A DNA stretch of 64,000 nucleotides, taken from positions 42,014-106,013 of the forward strand of contig NZ_RHUM01000005.1 in the NCBI RefSeq assembly GCF_003937915.1. The letters are read 5' to 3'. This stretch comes from Erwinia sp. 198. GTDB taxonomy: Bacteria > Pseudomonadota > Gammaproteobacteria > Enterobacterales > Enterobacteriaceae. Shown piece by piece: positions 27,525-37,811 of this stretch. The notes under the pieces are model-generated. The model had not been told where the DNA came from, did no database searches, and saw nothing but the letters and a program-made list of their open reading frames with translations. The translations under genes and the position numbers were made by a program. Each line of letters begins with the position of its first letter. The first letter of the stretch is position 1.

Positions 27525-27535
27525 AAGGAGAGAAG

Positions 27536-28087
27536 ATGCGCGTTATTACTCTGGCAGGCAGTCCTCGCTACCCTTCACGGTCAACCGCGCTGCTGACCCT
27601 GTGCCAGCAGGCGCTGGAAAAGCGGGGTGCCGAGGTGATCCCCTGGAACCTGCATAACTTCCCTCCAGAGGATTTGCTTTACGCCCGCTTCGACTCGCCT
27701 GCGCTGCTGGCTTTAAAAGAGGATCTGGCTAACGCCGATGGGCTGATCGTCGCCACGCCGGTTTATAAAGCCTCTTTTTCCGGCGCGTTGAAAACCCTGC
27801 TCGATTTGCTGCCGGAACGCGCGCTGGAGCATAAAGTGGTGCTGCCGCTGGCTACCGGCGGCACCATCGCGCATATGCTGGCCGTAGACTATGCGCTGAA
27901 ACCGGTGCTTAACGCGCTGAAGGCGCAGGAGGTGCTGCACGGCGTGTTTGCCGACGACAGCCAGATTACCCATTACGATCGCCAGCCCGAACTCTCTCCA
28001 CTGCTTGCCGAACGCATTGCGGAGTCACTCGACACCTTCTGGTATGCGCTGTCACGTCGTCATCAGCGGCTGGCCGCAGCGGTATAA
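27536..28087 (+). CDS. ssuE: SsuE, NAD(P)H-dependent FMN reductase
   Basis: A 183-aa flavodoxin-like reductase (191 in E. coli). It supplies FMNH2 to the monooxygenase SsuD for desulfonation of alkanesulfonates. The N-terminal phosphate loop ([12 protein letters not shown]) and the central [21 protein letters not shown] helix region are conserved. The Shine-Dalgarno is AAGGAGAG. It is the first gene of ssuEADCB. Directly upstream is divergent pyrD; the elf/ycb fimbrial genes found between them in E. coli are absent. Confidence 0.95.
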   Translation: MRVITLAGSPRYPSRSTALLTLCQQALEKRGAEVIPWNLHNFPPEDLLYARFDSPALLALKEDLANADGLIVATPVYKASFSGALKTLLDLLPERALEHKVVLPLATGGTIAHMLAVDYALKPVLNALKAQEVLHGVFADDSQITHYDRQPELSPLLAERIAESLDTFWYALSRRHQRLAAAV

Positions 28088-28097
28088 GGAAGCGCCC

Positions 28098-29066
28098 ATG
28101 AGCCTGTTTACACGTTTTGTCTCGGCACTGGCCTTTAGCGCGCTACTTACCGGCGGCGCGCTGGCGGACCAGGCCGCACCTGCCGCTTTCCGTATCGGCT
28201 ATCAAAAAGGGTCGGTGAGCATGGCGCTGGCTCGCTCGCATCGGCTGCTGGAAAAGCGCTTTCCCCACACGCAGATTAAGTGGATTGAGTTTCCGGCCGG
28301 GCCGCAAATGCTGGAAGCGCTGAATGTTAACAGCATCGATCTGGGCAGCACGGGCGACATTCCGCCGATCTTCGCTCAGGCAGCCGGCGCCGATCTGCTT
28401 TACGTCGGCTCGGAACCGCCTAAGCCGCAGTCCGAAGTGATCCTGGTGGCAAAAAACAGCGCCATTAAAAGCGTCGCCGAACTAAAAGGGCATAAGGTGG
28501 CCTTCCAGAAAGGTTCCAGTTCGCACAATCTGCTGCTGCGTGCGTTGACTAAGGCAGGTCTGTCATTCAGCGATATCAAACCCGTTTATCTGACGCCTGC
28601 CGATGCTCGCGCGGCTTTCCAGCAGGGCGATGTCGATGCCTGGGCTATCTGGGATCCCTACTATTCCGCCGCGCTGCTGCAGGGCGGCGTGCGCGTGCTG
28701 GCCGATGGCGACGGGCTCAACCTGACCGGTTCGTTTTATCTGGCAACCCGCCCTTTTGCCGAAGCCAACGGTGCTTTCGTGCAGCAGGTGCTGGAGACGT
28801 TCAGCAAGGCCGACGAGCTGACCCGCAGCGATCGCGAACAGAGCATTGCCCTGCTTTCGCAAACTATCGGCCTGCCGAAACCGGTTATCGCCAGCTATCT
28901 CGATCACCGTCCGCCGACCGTTATCGGCCCGGTCAGCGAGAAAACCGTGCAGGCCCAACAACATACCGCCGATCTCTTTTACGCTAACCATTTAATGCCG
29001 GTGAAAGTTGATATCGCCAGCCGTGTCTGGCATGTCACCGCCGCTACGCAAGGAGTCCCACAATGA
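28098..29066 (+). CDS. ssuA: SsuA, alkanesulfonate-binding periplasmic protein
   Basis: A 322-aa ABC-transporter substrate-binding protein (319 in E. coli). The signal peptide spans residues 1-24 ([20 protein letters not shown], cleaved after ALA). The family motifs [25 protein letters not shown] and [12 protein letters not shown] follow. I chose the ATG at 28098, 10 bp after the ssuE stop. The frame is open 50 codons upstream inside ssuE, but that cannot be secreted protein. Its end overlaps ssuD by ATGA. Confidence 0.95.
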   Translation: MSLFTRFVSALAFSALLTGGALADQAAPAAFRIGYQKGSVSMALARSHRLLEKRFPHTQIKWIEFPAGPQMLEALNVNSIDLGSTGDIPPIFAQAAGADLLYVGSEPPKPQSEVILVAKNSAIKSVAELKGHKVAFQKGSSSHNLLLRALTKAGLSFSDIKPVYLTPADARAAFQQGDVDAWAIWDPYYSAALLQGGVRVLADGDGLNLTGSFYLATRPFAEANGAFVQQVLETFSKADELTRSDREQSIALLSQTIGLPKPVIASYLDHRPPTVIGPVSEKTVQAQQHTADLFYANHLMPVKVDIASRVWHVTAATQGVPQ

Positions 29067-30208
29067 GCCTTTCCGTTTTCTGGTTTCTGCCCACGCATGG
29101 CGATGGTCACTATTTAGGCACGACGGAGGGCGCACGTCCTGTCGACCACGCTTATCTGCAGCAAATTGCACAGGCTGCCGATCGCCTGGGTTTTGGCGGC
29201 GTGCTGATCCCAACAGGTCGTTCCTGTGAGGATGCCTGGCTGGTAGCTGCGTCCCTGATCCCCGTGACGCAGCGCCTGCGTTTTCTGGTTGCGCTGCGTC
29301 CCGGTGTGATCTCCCCTACTCAGGCCGCGCGTCAGGCCGCCACGTTGGATCGGCTGTCAAACGGCCGTGCGCTGTTTAACCTGGTGACCGGCGGCGACGC
29401 GGAAGAGCTGGCGGGCGACGGCGTCTTTCTGGATCATCGTGAGCGCTACGTCGAGTCGGCAGAATTTACCCGCGTCTGGCGTCGCGTGCTGGAAGGCGAA
29501 ACGGTAGATTACGAAGGCAAGCACGTGCACGTTCGCGGCGCTCGCCTGATGTTTCGTCCCGTGCAGCAGCCGCGTCCGCCGTTATGGTTTGGCGGTTCTT
29601 CCGAACCTGCTCAGGATCTGGCGGCGGAACAGGTCGACGTCTACCTGACCTGGGGCGAACCGCCAGCGCAGGTCAAAGAGAAGATTGAGCAGGTGCGGGC
29701 GAAAGCGGCGGCTCAGGGTAGAACGGTGAAGTTCGGCATCCGCCTGCACGTTATCGTGCGGGAAACCAATCAAGAGGCCTGGAAAGCGGCAGATCGTCTG
29801 ATTTCGCATCTTGACGACGCCACTATTGCCAGGGCGCAGGCCGCGCTGGCGAAAACCGATTCGGTTGGTCAGCACCGCATGGCCGCCCTGCATGGCGGAC
29901 GGCGCGATAAGCTGGAGATTTCACCCAACCTGTGGGCGGGTGTTGGGCTGGTGCGCGGCGGCGCGGGCACCGCGCTGGTCGGCGATGGCGCTACCGTAGC
30001 GGCCAGGATGCAGGAGTATGCCGATCTGGGCATCGAAACGTTTATTTTGTCCGGCTATCCGCATCTGGAAGAGGCGTATCGCGTTGGCGAACTGCTGTTC
30101 CCACATCTCGATTTGAACGTGCCGGAAGTGCCCCAGCCGAACAACATTACCGCGCACGGCGAAGCCGTAGCGCATGATTTCGCCCCACAAAAAGTGTCGC
30201 AGAGCTGA
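29063..30208 (+). CDS. ssuD: SsuD, FMNH2-dependent alkanesulfonate monooxygenase
   Basis: The enzyme is 381 aa, the E. coli length, with a luciferase-like TIM barrel. Cys55 in [10 protein letters not shown] is the conserved active-site-region cysteine. [15 protein letters not shown] and the RHDK-type loop around HGGRRDK are also conserved. It cleaves the C-S bond of C2-C10 alkanesulfonates to an aldehyde and sulfite, feeding cysteine synthesis under sulfate starvation. It overlaps ssuA by 4 bp. Confidence 0.97.
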   Translation: MSLSVFWFLPTHGDGHYLGTTEGARPVDHAYLQQIAQAADRLGFGGVLIPTGRSCEDAWLVAASLIPVTQRLRFLVALRPGVISPTQAARQAATLDRLSNGRALFNLVTGGDAEELAGDGVFLDHRERYVESAEFTRVWRRVLEGETVDYEGKHVHVRGARLMFRPVQQPRPPLWFGGSSEPAQDLAAEQVDVYLTWGEPPAQVKEKIEQVRAKAAAQGRTVKFGIRLHVIVRETNQEAWKAADRLISHLDDATIARAQAALAKTDSVGQHRMAALHGGRRDKLEISPNLWAGVGLVRGGAGTALVGDGATVAARMQEYADLGIETFILSGYPHLEEAYRVGELLFPHLDLNVPEVPQPNNITAHGEAVAHDFAPQKVSQS

Positions 30209-30215
30209 GGTGACT

Positions 30216-31007
30216 ATGAGCAAACCGCTTAATCGTATCGGCAATCAGCTGCTCCCATGGGCGGTGCCCATCGCGCTGGTGATCGTCTGGCAAATCGCCT
30301 CACAGACCGGCTGGCTTTCTACCCGTATTTTGCCTTCGCCAGAAGCCATAGTGATTACGTTCTGGAAGCTGTCGGCCAGCGGCGAGTTGTGGCAGCACCT
30401 GGCTATCAGCAGCTGGCGTGCGGCGGTTGGTTTCAGCATCGGCGGTTCTGTCGGCCTGATCCTCGGCCTGATTACCGGTATGTCGCGCCTGGGTGAACGG
30501 CTGCTGGACACGTCGGTGCAAATGCTGCGTAACGTGCCGCATCTGGCGCTGATCCCGCTGGTGATCCTGTGGTTTGGCATTGACGAATCCGCCAAGATTT
30601 TTCTGGTGGCGCTGGGTACGCTGTTCCCTATTTATCTCAACACCTATCACGGCATCCGCAATATCGATCGCGGCCTGGTAGAGATGGCCCGCAGCTATGG
30701 CCTCTCCGGCTGGAGCCTGTTTATTCAGGTGGTGCTGCCGGGCGCGCTGCCCTCCATTATGGTTGGGGTGCGCTTTGCCCTGGGCCTGATGTGGCTGACG
30801 CTGATCGTGGCGGAAACCATTTCCGCCAACTCCGGCATCGGCTATCTGGCAATGAACGCGCGCGAATTTTTGCAGACCGATATCGTGGTGGTCGCCATTA
30901 TCCTGTATGCCCTGCTCGGTAAACTGGCTGATGTCAGCGCGCTGTTACTGGAACGCGTCTGGCTGCGCTGGCATCCGGCTTATCAACTTAAAGAGGAAAA
31001 CGCATGA
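30216..31007 (+). CDS. ssuC: SsuC, alkanesulfonate ABC transporter permease
   Basis: The protein is 263 aa, the same as E. coli, with about six membrane helices. The BPD-type permease EAA loop is seen as [24 protein letters not shown] (about 165-188). The start at 30216 follows GAGGTGA. The frame stays open 14 codons upstream inside ssuD, but that is not the start. It overlaps ssuB by ATGA. Confidence 0.95.
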   Translation: MSKPLNRIGNQLLPWAVPIALVIVWQIASQTGWLSTRILPSPEAIVITFWKLSASGELWQHLAISSWRAAVGFSIGGSVGLILGLITGMSRLGERLLDTSVQMLRNVPHLALIPLVILWFGIDESAKIFLVALGTLFPIYLNTYHGIRNIDRGLVEMARSYGLSGWSLFIQVVLPGALPSIMVGVRFALGLMWLTLIVAETISANSGIGYLAMNAREFLQTDIVVVAIILYALLGKLADVSALLLERVWLRWHPAYQLKEENA

Positions 31008-31792
31008 GCGAGTTAACGTCTTCTCCAGCGCGTCTTAACGCCGGTACGCCTCTGATCGTTAACCGCGTCAGCAAGCAGTATCACGGTCGTACCGTGCTGA
31101 ATAACATCGATTTGCATATTCCTTCCGGCCAGTTTGTGGCGGTGGTCGGACGCAGCGGCTGCGGTAAAAGCACCCTGCTTCGCCTGCTGGCCGGCCTGGA
31201 AAAAAGCAGCTCCGGCGAGCTGCTGGCCGGCAGCGCGCCGCTGAGCGAAGCCAGAGACGATACCCGTCTGATGTTTCAGGATGCGCGCCTGCTGCCGTGG
31301 AAAAGCATTATCGATAACGTTGGCCTGGGGTTAAAAGGCCGTGCCTGGAAAAGCGACGCGCTGGAGGCGCTGGCAGCCGTTGGCCTGGCGGAACGCGCCA
31401 ACGAATGGCCTGCGGCGTTATCCGGCGGGCAAAAGCAGCGTGTGGCGCTGGCCCGCGCGCTGATCCACCGGCCCGGTTTGCTGCTGCTGGACGAGCCTTT
31501 AGGCGCGCTGGATGCGCTGACGCGTATTGAAATGCAGGATCTGATCGAGTCGCTGTGGCAGCAGCATCACTTCACCGTGCTGCTGGTCACCCATGACGTC
31601 AGCGAAGCCGTGGCGATGGCCGATCGGGTGCTGCTGATCGAAGAAGGCAATATCGGGCTGGATTTGGTGATCGATCTGCCGCGACCGCGCCGTAAAGGCT
31701 CCGTGCGCTTAGCAGAGCTGGAAGCGAAAGTGTTGGATCGCGTTATGAAACGCTCGCCGGTGGAAGAAGACAAACGCTACGCGCAGCGCTGA
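31004..31792 (+). CDS. ssuB: SsuB, alkanesulfonate ABC transporter ATPase
   Basis: The protein is 262 aa (255 in E. coli). Walker [10 protein letters not shown] lies at about 48-56, the Q loop is [10 protein letters not shown], the signature LSGGQKQR and Walker [13 protein letters not shown]. The switch His is in LVTHDVSEA. It powers SsuAC uptake and ends the operon, followed by a strong terminator. Confidence 0.96.
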   Translation: MSELTSSPARLNAGTPLIVNRVSKQYHGRTVLNNIDLHIPSGQFVAVVGRSGCGKSTLLRLLAGLEKSSSGELLAGSAPLSEARDDTRLMFQDARLLPWKSIIDNVGLGLKGRAWKSDALEALAAVGLAERANEWPAALSGGQKQRVALARALIHRPGLLLLDEPLGALDALTRIEMQDLIESLWQQHHFTVLLVTHDVSEAVAMADRVLLIEEGNIGLDLVIDLPRPRRKGSVRLAELEAKVLDRVMKRSPVEEDKRYAQR

Positions 31793-31815
31793 TTCACGCC
31801 GTTGCCAGTTGCTAA

Positions 31816-31848
31816 AAGAAAAGCCCCGACGGTCGGGGCTTTTTATCA
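31816..31848. terminator. Bidirectional terminator between ssuB and pepN
   Basis: AAAGCCCCGAC/GTCGGGGCTTT hairpin, with T runs on both strands, between convergent genes. Confidence 0.9.
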
Positions 31849-31862
31849 TTTATGCCGGACGA

Positions 31863-34478
31863 TTAGCCCTGAAGCGCCTTGCTGATTTTTTCGTAAAGAT
31901 CGCCGGAAAGGTTATCCAGCGTCTTTAACTTCTCAAGCGCGCCGCGCATCAGCGCCTGACGCGCTTCGTCGTAGCGTTTAAAGCGGATCAGCGGCTCAAT
32001 GATGCGCGAGGCAACCTGAGGATTGCGCGTATTCAGATCGGTCAGGATTTCCACCAGGAACTGGTAACCGCTACCGTCAGCGGCGTGGAAAGCGGAAGGA
32101 TTGGCCGAGGCGAACGCGCCGATTAACGAACGAATACGGTTTGGATTGCTCAGCGTAAAGGAACGATGGCTGAGCAGCGCGCGAACGCGGCTAAGTACGT
32201 CTGCAGCCGGGCTGGTGGCCTGCAAAGTAAACCATTTATCCATCACCAGGCCATCTTTATGCCAGCGCTCGTCGAATTCGGCCAGCAGCGTTTCCCGGCA
32301 CGGCAGCTGCGCGGCAACCGAGGCCGTCATCGCCGCCAGCGAGTCGGTCATATTGTTCGCCTGACGGAACTGGGCAGTAACCAGTCTCTCGGCCAGCCCT
32401 GTTTCGCCAAAGGCCAGATAGTTGAGACAGGTATTTTTCAGCGCGCGCTTGCCGATATCGGCATGATCGATACGGTACTCATCCACGCAATGCGCGTTGT
32501 AAACCGCCAGCCACTCATCCGCCAGCTCCGTAGCCAGCGTGCTCAGCAGCGCACGGCGCACTTCCGCGATGGCCACCGGATCGATTACCTCAAACAGCTC
32601 GGCAATTTCGTTTTCGCCAGGCAGCGTCAGGATCAGCGCCATTAATGCCGGATCGCTGTTTTCCTCCAGCAGCACGGCGCGGAAAGCATCGGCAACGTGC
32701 AGCGGCAGCGAAAGCGGCTGGCCCTGCTGGAAACGGGCGACGTTCAGCCTGATGTGGGTCGCCAGCAGGCTTTGTGCTGCATCCCAACGTGAGAAATCGT
32801 TACGGGCATGGCGCATCAGGAAAGTAAGCTGCGCATCGCTCCAGTTATAGTCCAGCTTCACCGGCGCGGAGAATTCACGCAGCAGCGATGGGATCGGCTG
32901 CTGATAAACCTCGTCGAACACAAAGCTCTGGAACTCTTCCGTCACGTTCAGCACATGATGAACCGGATGACCATTGTGCTGCAAAGGAATGACGTTGCCT
33001 TCACTGTCGTAAAGCTCGATATCCAGCGGAATATGCAGCGGCAGCTTGTTTTTCTGATCGGCCGTCGGCGGCGTCATTTGGGTAACGTGCAGCGTGTACT
33101 GTTGCAGCTCGGCGTTATAGTCATCGCGAACGGAAAGCACCGGCGTGCCGGACTGGCTGTACCAGCGGCGGAACTGGGAAAGGTCGACGTTAGAAGCATC
33201 CTCCATCGCCTGCACAAAATCGTCGCAGGTCGCTGCGCTGCCGTCGTGGCGCTCGAAGTAAAGCTGCATGCCTTTCTGGAAATTCGCCTCGCCCAGCAGG
33301 GTGTGCAGCATACGAATAACTTCAGACCCTTTTTCATACACGGTCAGCGTATAGAAGTTGTTCATCTCGATCACCTGTTCAGGGCGGATCGGATGCGCCA
33401 TTGGGCTGGCGTCTTCGGCAAACTGCGCGCCGCGCATTACGCGCACGTTATCGATACGATTGACCGCGCGAGAACCGAGATCGGAACTGAATTCCTGATC
33501 GCGGAATACGGTCAGCCCCTCTTTCAGGCTAAGCTGGAACCAGTCGCGGCAGGTGACGCGGTTGCCCGTCCAGTTGTGGAAATATTCATGGCCGATCACG
33601 GCCTCAATGCCCAGATAGTCTTTATCCGTCGCCGTTTCCGCTTTCGCCAGCACGTACTTAGAGTTAAAGACGTTCAGGCCTTTATTTTCCATCGCGCCCA
33701 TATTAAAGAAGTCGACGGCGACGATCATAAAGATATCCAGATCGTATTCCAGGCCGAAACGCTGCTCGTCCCACTTCATGCTGTTTTTCAGCGAGGTCAT
33801 CGCCCAGTCAGCGCGATCGAGGTTGCCGCGATCGACGAAGATCTCCAGCGCAACATCCCGGCCGGAGCGCGTTTTAAAGCTGTCGCGCAGCACGTCAAAG
33901 TCGCCCGCCACCAGCGCAAACAGGTAGCACGGCTTTGGAAAAGGATCTTCCCATTTTACCCAGTGACGTCCGTTTTCCGCTTCGCCGCCGTCTATCCGGT
34001 TGCCGTTTGACAGCAGATATGGATAAAGCTGTTGTTCCGCGATGATGGTCGTGGTGAACCGAGCCAGCACGTCAGGCCGATCCAGATACCAGGTGATGTG
34101 ACGGAAGCCTTCGGCCTCGCACTGGGTACAAAGCGCCTCACCCGATTTATACAGGCCCTCCAGCGCGCTGTTTTTATCCGGATGAATATCGTTAACGATT
34201 TTCATCGTGAAGGACTCCGGCAGGCCGGAAACCATCAGCGCGCCCTCTTCCAGCGCGTAATCCGTCCAGGACTGACCGTCGATCTCCAGCGAGATCAGCG
34301 TCAGATCTTCCCCGTCCAGACGCAGCGACGCATCAGCCTGGCCCAAACGCTTTACGCGGCTGACGGCCGTCACACGGGTGGTTGCGGCATCCAGTTCAAA
34401 CGTCAGATCGATGTCGGTAATGGTGTAATCCGGCGCACGATAATCATGGCGATTTTTGGCTTGTGGCAGTTGCGTCAT
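31863..34478 (-). CDS. pepN: Aminopeptidase N
   Basis: An 871-aa M1-family zinc aminopeptidase (870 in E. coli). GAMEN, the exopeptidase substrate motif, lies near residue 260. The zinc site is HEYFHNWTGNR (HExxH near 297), with the third ligand Glu about 19 residues on (LKEGLTVFRDQE). It is the main cytosolic aminopeptidase, trimming peptides released by Lon and Clp. The family start MTQLPQAKNRHDYRAPDY is clear. It is divergent from pncB. Confidence 0.97.
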   Translation of the reverse strand: MTQLPQAKNRHDYRAPDYTITDIDLTFELDAATTRVTAVSRVKRLGQADASLRLDGEDLTLISLEIDGQSWTDYALEEGALMVSGLPESFTMKIVNDIHPDKNSALEGLYKSGEALCTQCEAEGFRHITWYLDRPDVLARFTTTIIAEQQLYPYLLSNGNRIDGGEAENGRHWVKWEDPFPKPCYLFALVAGDFDVLRDSFKTRSGRDVALEIFVDRGNLDRADWAMTSLKNSMKWDEQRFGLEYDLDIFMIVAVDFFNMGAMENKGLNVFNSKYVLAKAETATDKDYLGIEAVIGHEYFHNWTGNRVTCRDWFQLSLKEGLTVFRDQEFSSDLGSRAVNRIDNVRVMRGAQFAEDASPMAHPIRPEQVIEMNNFYTLTVYEKGSEVIRMLHTLLGEANFQKGMQLYFERHDGSAATCDDFVQAMEDASNVDLSQFRRWYSQSGTPVLSVRDDYNAELQQYTLHVTQMTPPTADQKNKLPLHIPLDIELYDSEGNVIPLQHNGHPVHHVLNVTEEFQSFVFDEVYQQPIPSLLREFSAPVKLDYNWSDAQLTFLMRHARNDFSRWDAAQSLLATHIRLNVARFQQGQPLSLPLHVADAFRAVLLEENSDPALMALILTLPGENEIAELFEVIDPVAIAEVRRALLSTLATELADEWLAVYNAHCVDEYRIDHADIGKRALKNTCLNYLAFGETGLAERLVTAQFRQANNMTDSLAAMTASVAAQLPCRETLLAEFDERWHKDGLVMDKWFTLQATSPAADVLSRVRALLSHRSFTLSNPNRIRSLIGAFASANPSAFHAADGSGYQFLVEILTDLNTRNPQVASRIIEPLIRFKRYDEARQALMRGALEKLKTLDNLSGDLYEKISKALQG

Positions 34479-34740
34479 AAGTGCTTCTCATGTCGATAAT
34501 TAGTTAACTTTGCAAGTCTATTCCGCTTCCCGCAATGTTGCCACGGAGAATCGTGTCGGTCGGTCGGAATTGCTGTTAAAAGCTACATTCTATTAACAAT
34601 CGCACGGATTGCCCTCGACCTGGCGGATCGAATTGTGCTGTGATCGGGTTCAATAAATGAGTATTCAAGTTATACTCCTGCGTCATTACTATTTTTAAAC
34701 CAGGGATAACGCTCTTCGCCAGAGGATGCTGAAACGCACC
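34479..34740. promoter_or_regulatory. pepN-pncB divergent promoter region
   Basis: A 262-bp AT-rich gap. It contains two inverted repeats: TGTTAA-N13-TTAACA (34574-34598) and GAGTAT-N7-ATACTC (34658-34676). Neither matches the published NadR box I know (TGTTTA-N6-TAAACA) closely enough to name it. A TATACT within the second repeat may be the pncB -10. Confidence 0.45.
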
Positions 34741-35946
34741 ATGACACGACATGCTTCCCCGATACTGACCACGCTGCTGGATACGGACGCCTATAAGCTG
34801 CATATGCAGCAGGCGGTATTTCATCGCTATCAGAACGTTTCCGTAGTGGCTGAGTTTCGCTGCCGTGGCGACGATCTGCTTGGCATCTACGCCGAGGAAA
34901 TCGCTCAACAGGTGACCCTGATGCAGTCGCTGGCGCTCAGCGACGAAGAGAGCCGCTATCTTGCCGGGCTGCCGTTTTTCAGCGCGGATTACCTGCAGTG
35001 GCTGAAACAATTCCGCTATGACCCTTCTCAGGTGCGCATCCGCAATCATCAGGGCAAACTGGATATCCGCATCGCTGGCCCCTGGCTGGAGGTGATTATG
35101 TGGGAGGTGCCGTTACTGGCGCTGATCAGCGAAGTGGTGCATCGCCATCGCTCGCCGCAGGTCGTGCCCGCGATGGCCGTTGAGCGTCTGCAAAGCAAGC
35201 TGCTTGACTTCGGCAAGCTGACGGCGGATTTGGATATGTCCCGCTTTAAGCTGATGGACTTCGGTACGCGCCGCCGTTTCTCCCGCGATGTACAGCTGGC
35301 GATTGTCAGCACGCTGAAAGCGGATTTCCCTTGGCTGGTCGGCTCCAGCAACTATGACGTTGCGCGGCAGCTACAGCTCGCACCGGTGGGCACGCAGGCC
35401 CATGAATGGTTCCAGGCACATCAACAGATTAGCCCTGTACTGGCCAACAGCCAGCGCGCCGCCCTGCAGGCCTGGCTGGAGGAGTATCCGAACCGTCTGG
35501 GTATCGCGCTGACCGACTGCATCACCATGGATGCTTTCCTGCGTGATTTCGGCCTTACTTTCGCCAGCAGCTATCAGGGACTGCGCCATGATTCCGGCGA
35601 TCCCGTGGAATGGGGTGAAAAAGCCATCGCGCATTACCAAAAGCTCGGCATCGATCCGCAGGAAAAAACGCTGGTCTTTTCAGACAACCTCGATTTGCCA
35701 AAAGCGGTGGAGCTTTATCGCCACTTTGGCCAGCGCATAGAGGTCATTTTCGGTATCGGCACGCGGCTGACCTGCGATATCCCTCAGGTAAAACCGCTGA
35801 ATATCGTCATCAAGCTGGTGGAGTGCAACGGCAAACCGGTTGCCAAACTCTCCGACAGCCCCGGCAAAACCATTTGCCATGACAAAGCTTTTGTTCGCGC
35901 GCTGCGCAAGGCATTCGATCTGCCGCTGGTGAAAAAAGCCAGCTAG
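34741..35946 (+). CDS. pncB: Nicotinate phosphoribosyltransferase
   Basis: The enzyme (401 aa; 400 in E. coli) makes nicotinate mononucleotide from nicotinate and PRPP with ATP hydrolysis, for NAD salvage. The phosphorylated catalytic His lies in the conserved [12 protein letters not shown] segment. The PRPP-binding region [14 protein letters not shown] and the C-terminal [16 protein letters not shown] are intact. The start at 34741 ([19 protein letters not shown]) aligns with E. coli. An ATG five codons upstream (34726) is an alternative; neither has an ideal ribosome site. Confidence 0.95.
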   Translation: MTRHASPILTTLLDTDAYKLHMQQAVFHRYQNVSVVAEFRCRGDDLLGIYAEEIAQQVTLMQSLALSDEESRYLAGLPFFSADYLQWLKQFRYDPSQVRIRNHQGKLDIRIAGPWLEVIMWEVPLLALISEVVHRHRSPQVVPAMAVERLQSKLLDFGKLTADLDMSRFKLMDFGTRRRFSRDVQLAIVSTLKADFPWLVGSSNYDVARQLQLAPVGTQAHEWFQAHQQISPVLANSQRAALQAWLEEYPNRLGIALTDCITMDAFLRDFGLTFASSYQGLRHDSGDPVEWGEKAIAHYQKLGIDPQEKTLVFSDNLDLPKAVELYRHFGQRIEVIFGIGTRLTCDIPQVKPLNIVIKLVECNGKPVAKLSDSPGKTICHDKAFVRALRKAFDLPLVKKAS

Positions 35947-36111
35947 CCTGCCTACAGAGAGAAAGGCGCCCTGCCTTTCTCTCTCTGATTGCCTTTCGTT
36001 AAGAAATCTCCTGCCTCGCAACGAATTCTTCTTGTGTCTCATCTTCTGGCAAGTAACATAGCATTGCCCCGGTTTCGGGTAATTTTAATTCTGATGAAAA
36101 GAGAGACTTAT

Positions 36112-37512
36112 ATGAGCGTTGTGCCTGTAGCGGATGTACTGCAAGGCCGGGTCGCGGTTGACAGCGAAGTCACCGTTCGCGGCTGGGTGCGTACCCGAAG
36201 AGATTCAAAAGCCGGTATTTCCTTTATCGCCGTCTACGACGGTTCCTGCTTTAATCCTGTCCAGGCCGTCGTTAATAATTCTCTGAATAATTACCAGGAA
36301 GAAGTGCTGCGCCTGACCACCGGCTGTTCCGTAGCGATCACCGGGAAAGTGGTGGCCTCGCCAGGCCAGGGCCAGAGCTTTGAGATCCAGGCCAGCGCGG
36401 TGGAAGTGGTGGGCTGGGTCGACGATCCGGACACCTATCCGATGGCGGCCAAGCGTCACAGCATCGAGTATCTGCGTGAAGTGGCGCATTTGCGTCCGCG
36501 CACTAACCTGATCGGTGCCGTCGCGCGCGTTCGCCATACGCTGGCGCAGGCGCTGCATCGCTTCTTCGACGAGCAGGGTTTTTTCTGGGTCTCCACCCCG
36601 CTGATCACGGCTTCCGATACGGAAGGCGCCGGTGAAATGTTCCGCGTCTCCACGCTTGATATGGAAAACCTGCCGCGTACGCCGGAAGGCAAGGTCAATT
36701 ACGATGAAGATTTCTTCGGTAAAGAGGCGTTCCTGACCGTTTCCGGCCAGCTTAACGGTGAAACCTACGCCAGCGCGATTTCCAAAATCTACACCTTCGG
36801 CCCGACTTTCCGCGCTGAAAACTCCAATACCAGCCGTCACCTGGCGGAATTCTGGATGCTTGAGCCGGAAGTGGCCTTCGCCGATCTGGAAGATAACGCC
36901 GCCCTGGCTGAAGCCATGCTGAAGTACGTCTTTAAGGCCGTACTGGCCGAACGTGCCGACGATATGGCTTTCTTTGCCGAACGCGTAGACAAAGAAGCGA
37001 TTACTCGCCTGGAGCAATTTGTTACTACCGATTTTGCGCAGGTGGATTACACCGATGCTATCGAGATCCTGAAAGCCTGCGGCGAGAAGTTTGAAAACGC
37101 CGTGTCCTGGGGTATCGATCTCTCGTCCGAACACGAGCGCTACCTGGCGGAGAAACATTTTAAAGCGCCAGTTGTAGTGAAAAACTACCCGAAAGACATC
37201 AAGGCGTTTTATATGCGCCTGAACGACGATGGCAAAACCGTGGCGGCGATGGACGTTCTGGCGCCGGGCATCGGGGAAATCATCGGCGGTTCGCAGCGTG
37301 AAGAGCGTCTGGACGTGCTGGACGCACGCCTGGCGGAGATGGGGCTGGACAAAGAAGATTACTGGTGGTACCGCGATCTGCGCCGCTACGGCACCGTGCC
37401 TCATTCCGGCTTCGGCTTAGGTTTTGAGCGCCTGATCGCCTACGTTACCGGCGTGCAAAATGTCAGGGACGTCATCGCCTTCCCAAGGACGCCGCGCAAC
37501 GCCAGCTTCTGA
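36112..37512 (+). CDS. asnS: Asparaginyl-tRNA synthetase
   Basis: A 466-aa class IIb synthetase, the exact E. coli length. The N-terminal OB-fold anticodon-binding domain (about 1-115) begins with [16 protein letters not shown]. Motif 2 is [21 protein letters not shown] and motif 3 is GFGLGFERL near the C terminus. It charges tRNA-Asn. The start at 36112 aligns exactly with E. coli ([12 protein letters not shown]), and a purine-rich AAAAGAGAGA lies upstream. The frame is open upstream to 35989 but that is noncoding. Confidence 0.98.
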   Translation: MSVVPVADVLQGRVAVDSEVTVRGWVRTRRDSKAGISFIAVYDGSCFNPVQAVVNNSLNNYQEEVLRLTTGCSVAITGKVVASPGQGQSFEIQASAVEVVGWVDDPDTYPMAAKRHSIEYLREVAHLRPRTNLIGAVARVRHTLAQALHRFFDEQGFFWVSTPLITASDTEGAGEMFRVSTLDMENLPRTPEGKVNYDEDFFGKEAFLTVSGQLNGETYASAISKIYTFGPTFRAENSNTSRHLAEFWMLEPEVAFADLEDNAALAEAMLKYVFKAVLAERADDMAFFAERVDKEAITRLEQFVTTDFAQVDYTDAIEILKACGEKFENAVSWGIDLSSEHERYLAEKHFKAPVVVKNYPKDIKAFYMRLNDDGKTVAAMDVLAPGIGEIIGGSQREERLDVLDARLAEMGLDKEDYWWYRDLRRYGTVPHSGFGLGFERLIAYVTGVQNVRDVIAFPRTPRNASF

Positions 37513-37548
37513 TTTTGCATTAAATATAAGAAATTCATATATATAACT

Positions 37549-37577
37549 AAGGCCAGCCTCGCTGGCCTTTTTTTATT
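37549..37577 (+). terminator. Terminator of asnS
   Basis: AAGGCCAGC-CTC-GCTGGCCTT hairpin followed by an eight-T tract. Confidence 0.93.
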
Positions 37578-37599
37578 TTTGTAAATTTAGATATAGTTC

Positions 37600-37811
37600 A
37601 CAAAGTTCCGTTTTATTTACATATAGAAACACAAATTTTCTTCCTGTAACCAGAATAGGATATTAGTAGCATTTTCGAGGTAGATTAACCGCACCGCGAA
37701 TGGAAAGATGCGTGCAGATACAGGAAGACACCAAACTCTCATCGTAGTTCTGTAAAGAATTATTGACGGCAGTGGCAGGTGTCCAGATAACTCCAATGAG
37801 GGTAATAAATA
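37600..37811 (+). promoter_or_regulatory. ompF promoter and leader
   Basis: The segment around 37606-37652 (GTTTTATTTACATATAGAAAC ... CCTGTAAC) resembles the OmpR-box region of E. coli ompF. The leader near the gene (TTGACGGCAGTGGCAGGTGTC, then ATGAGGGTAATAAATA) is almost identical to the E. coli ompF leader, which is the MicF sRNA target. I infer OmpR activation and MicF repression. Individual OmpR boxes cannot be fixed by eye. Confidence 0.6.
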
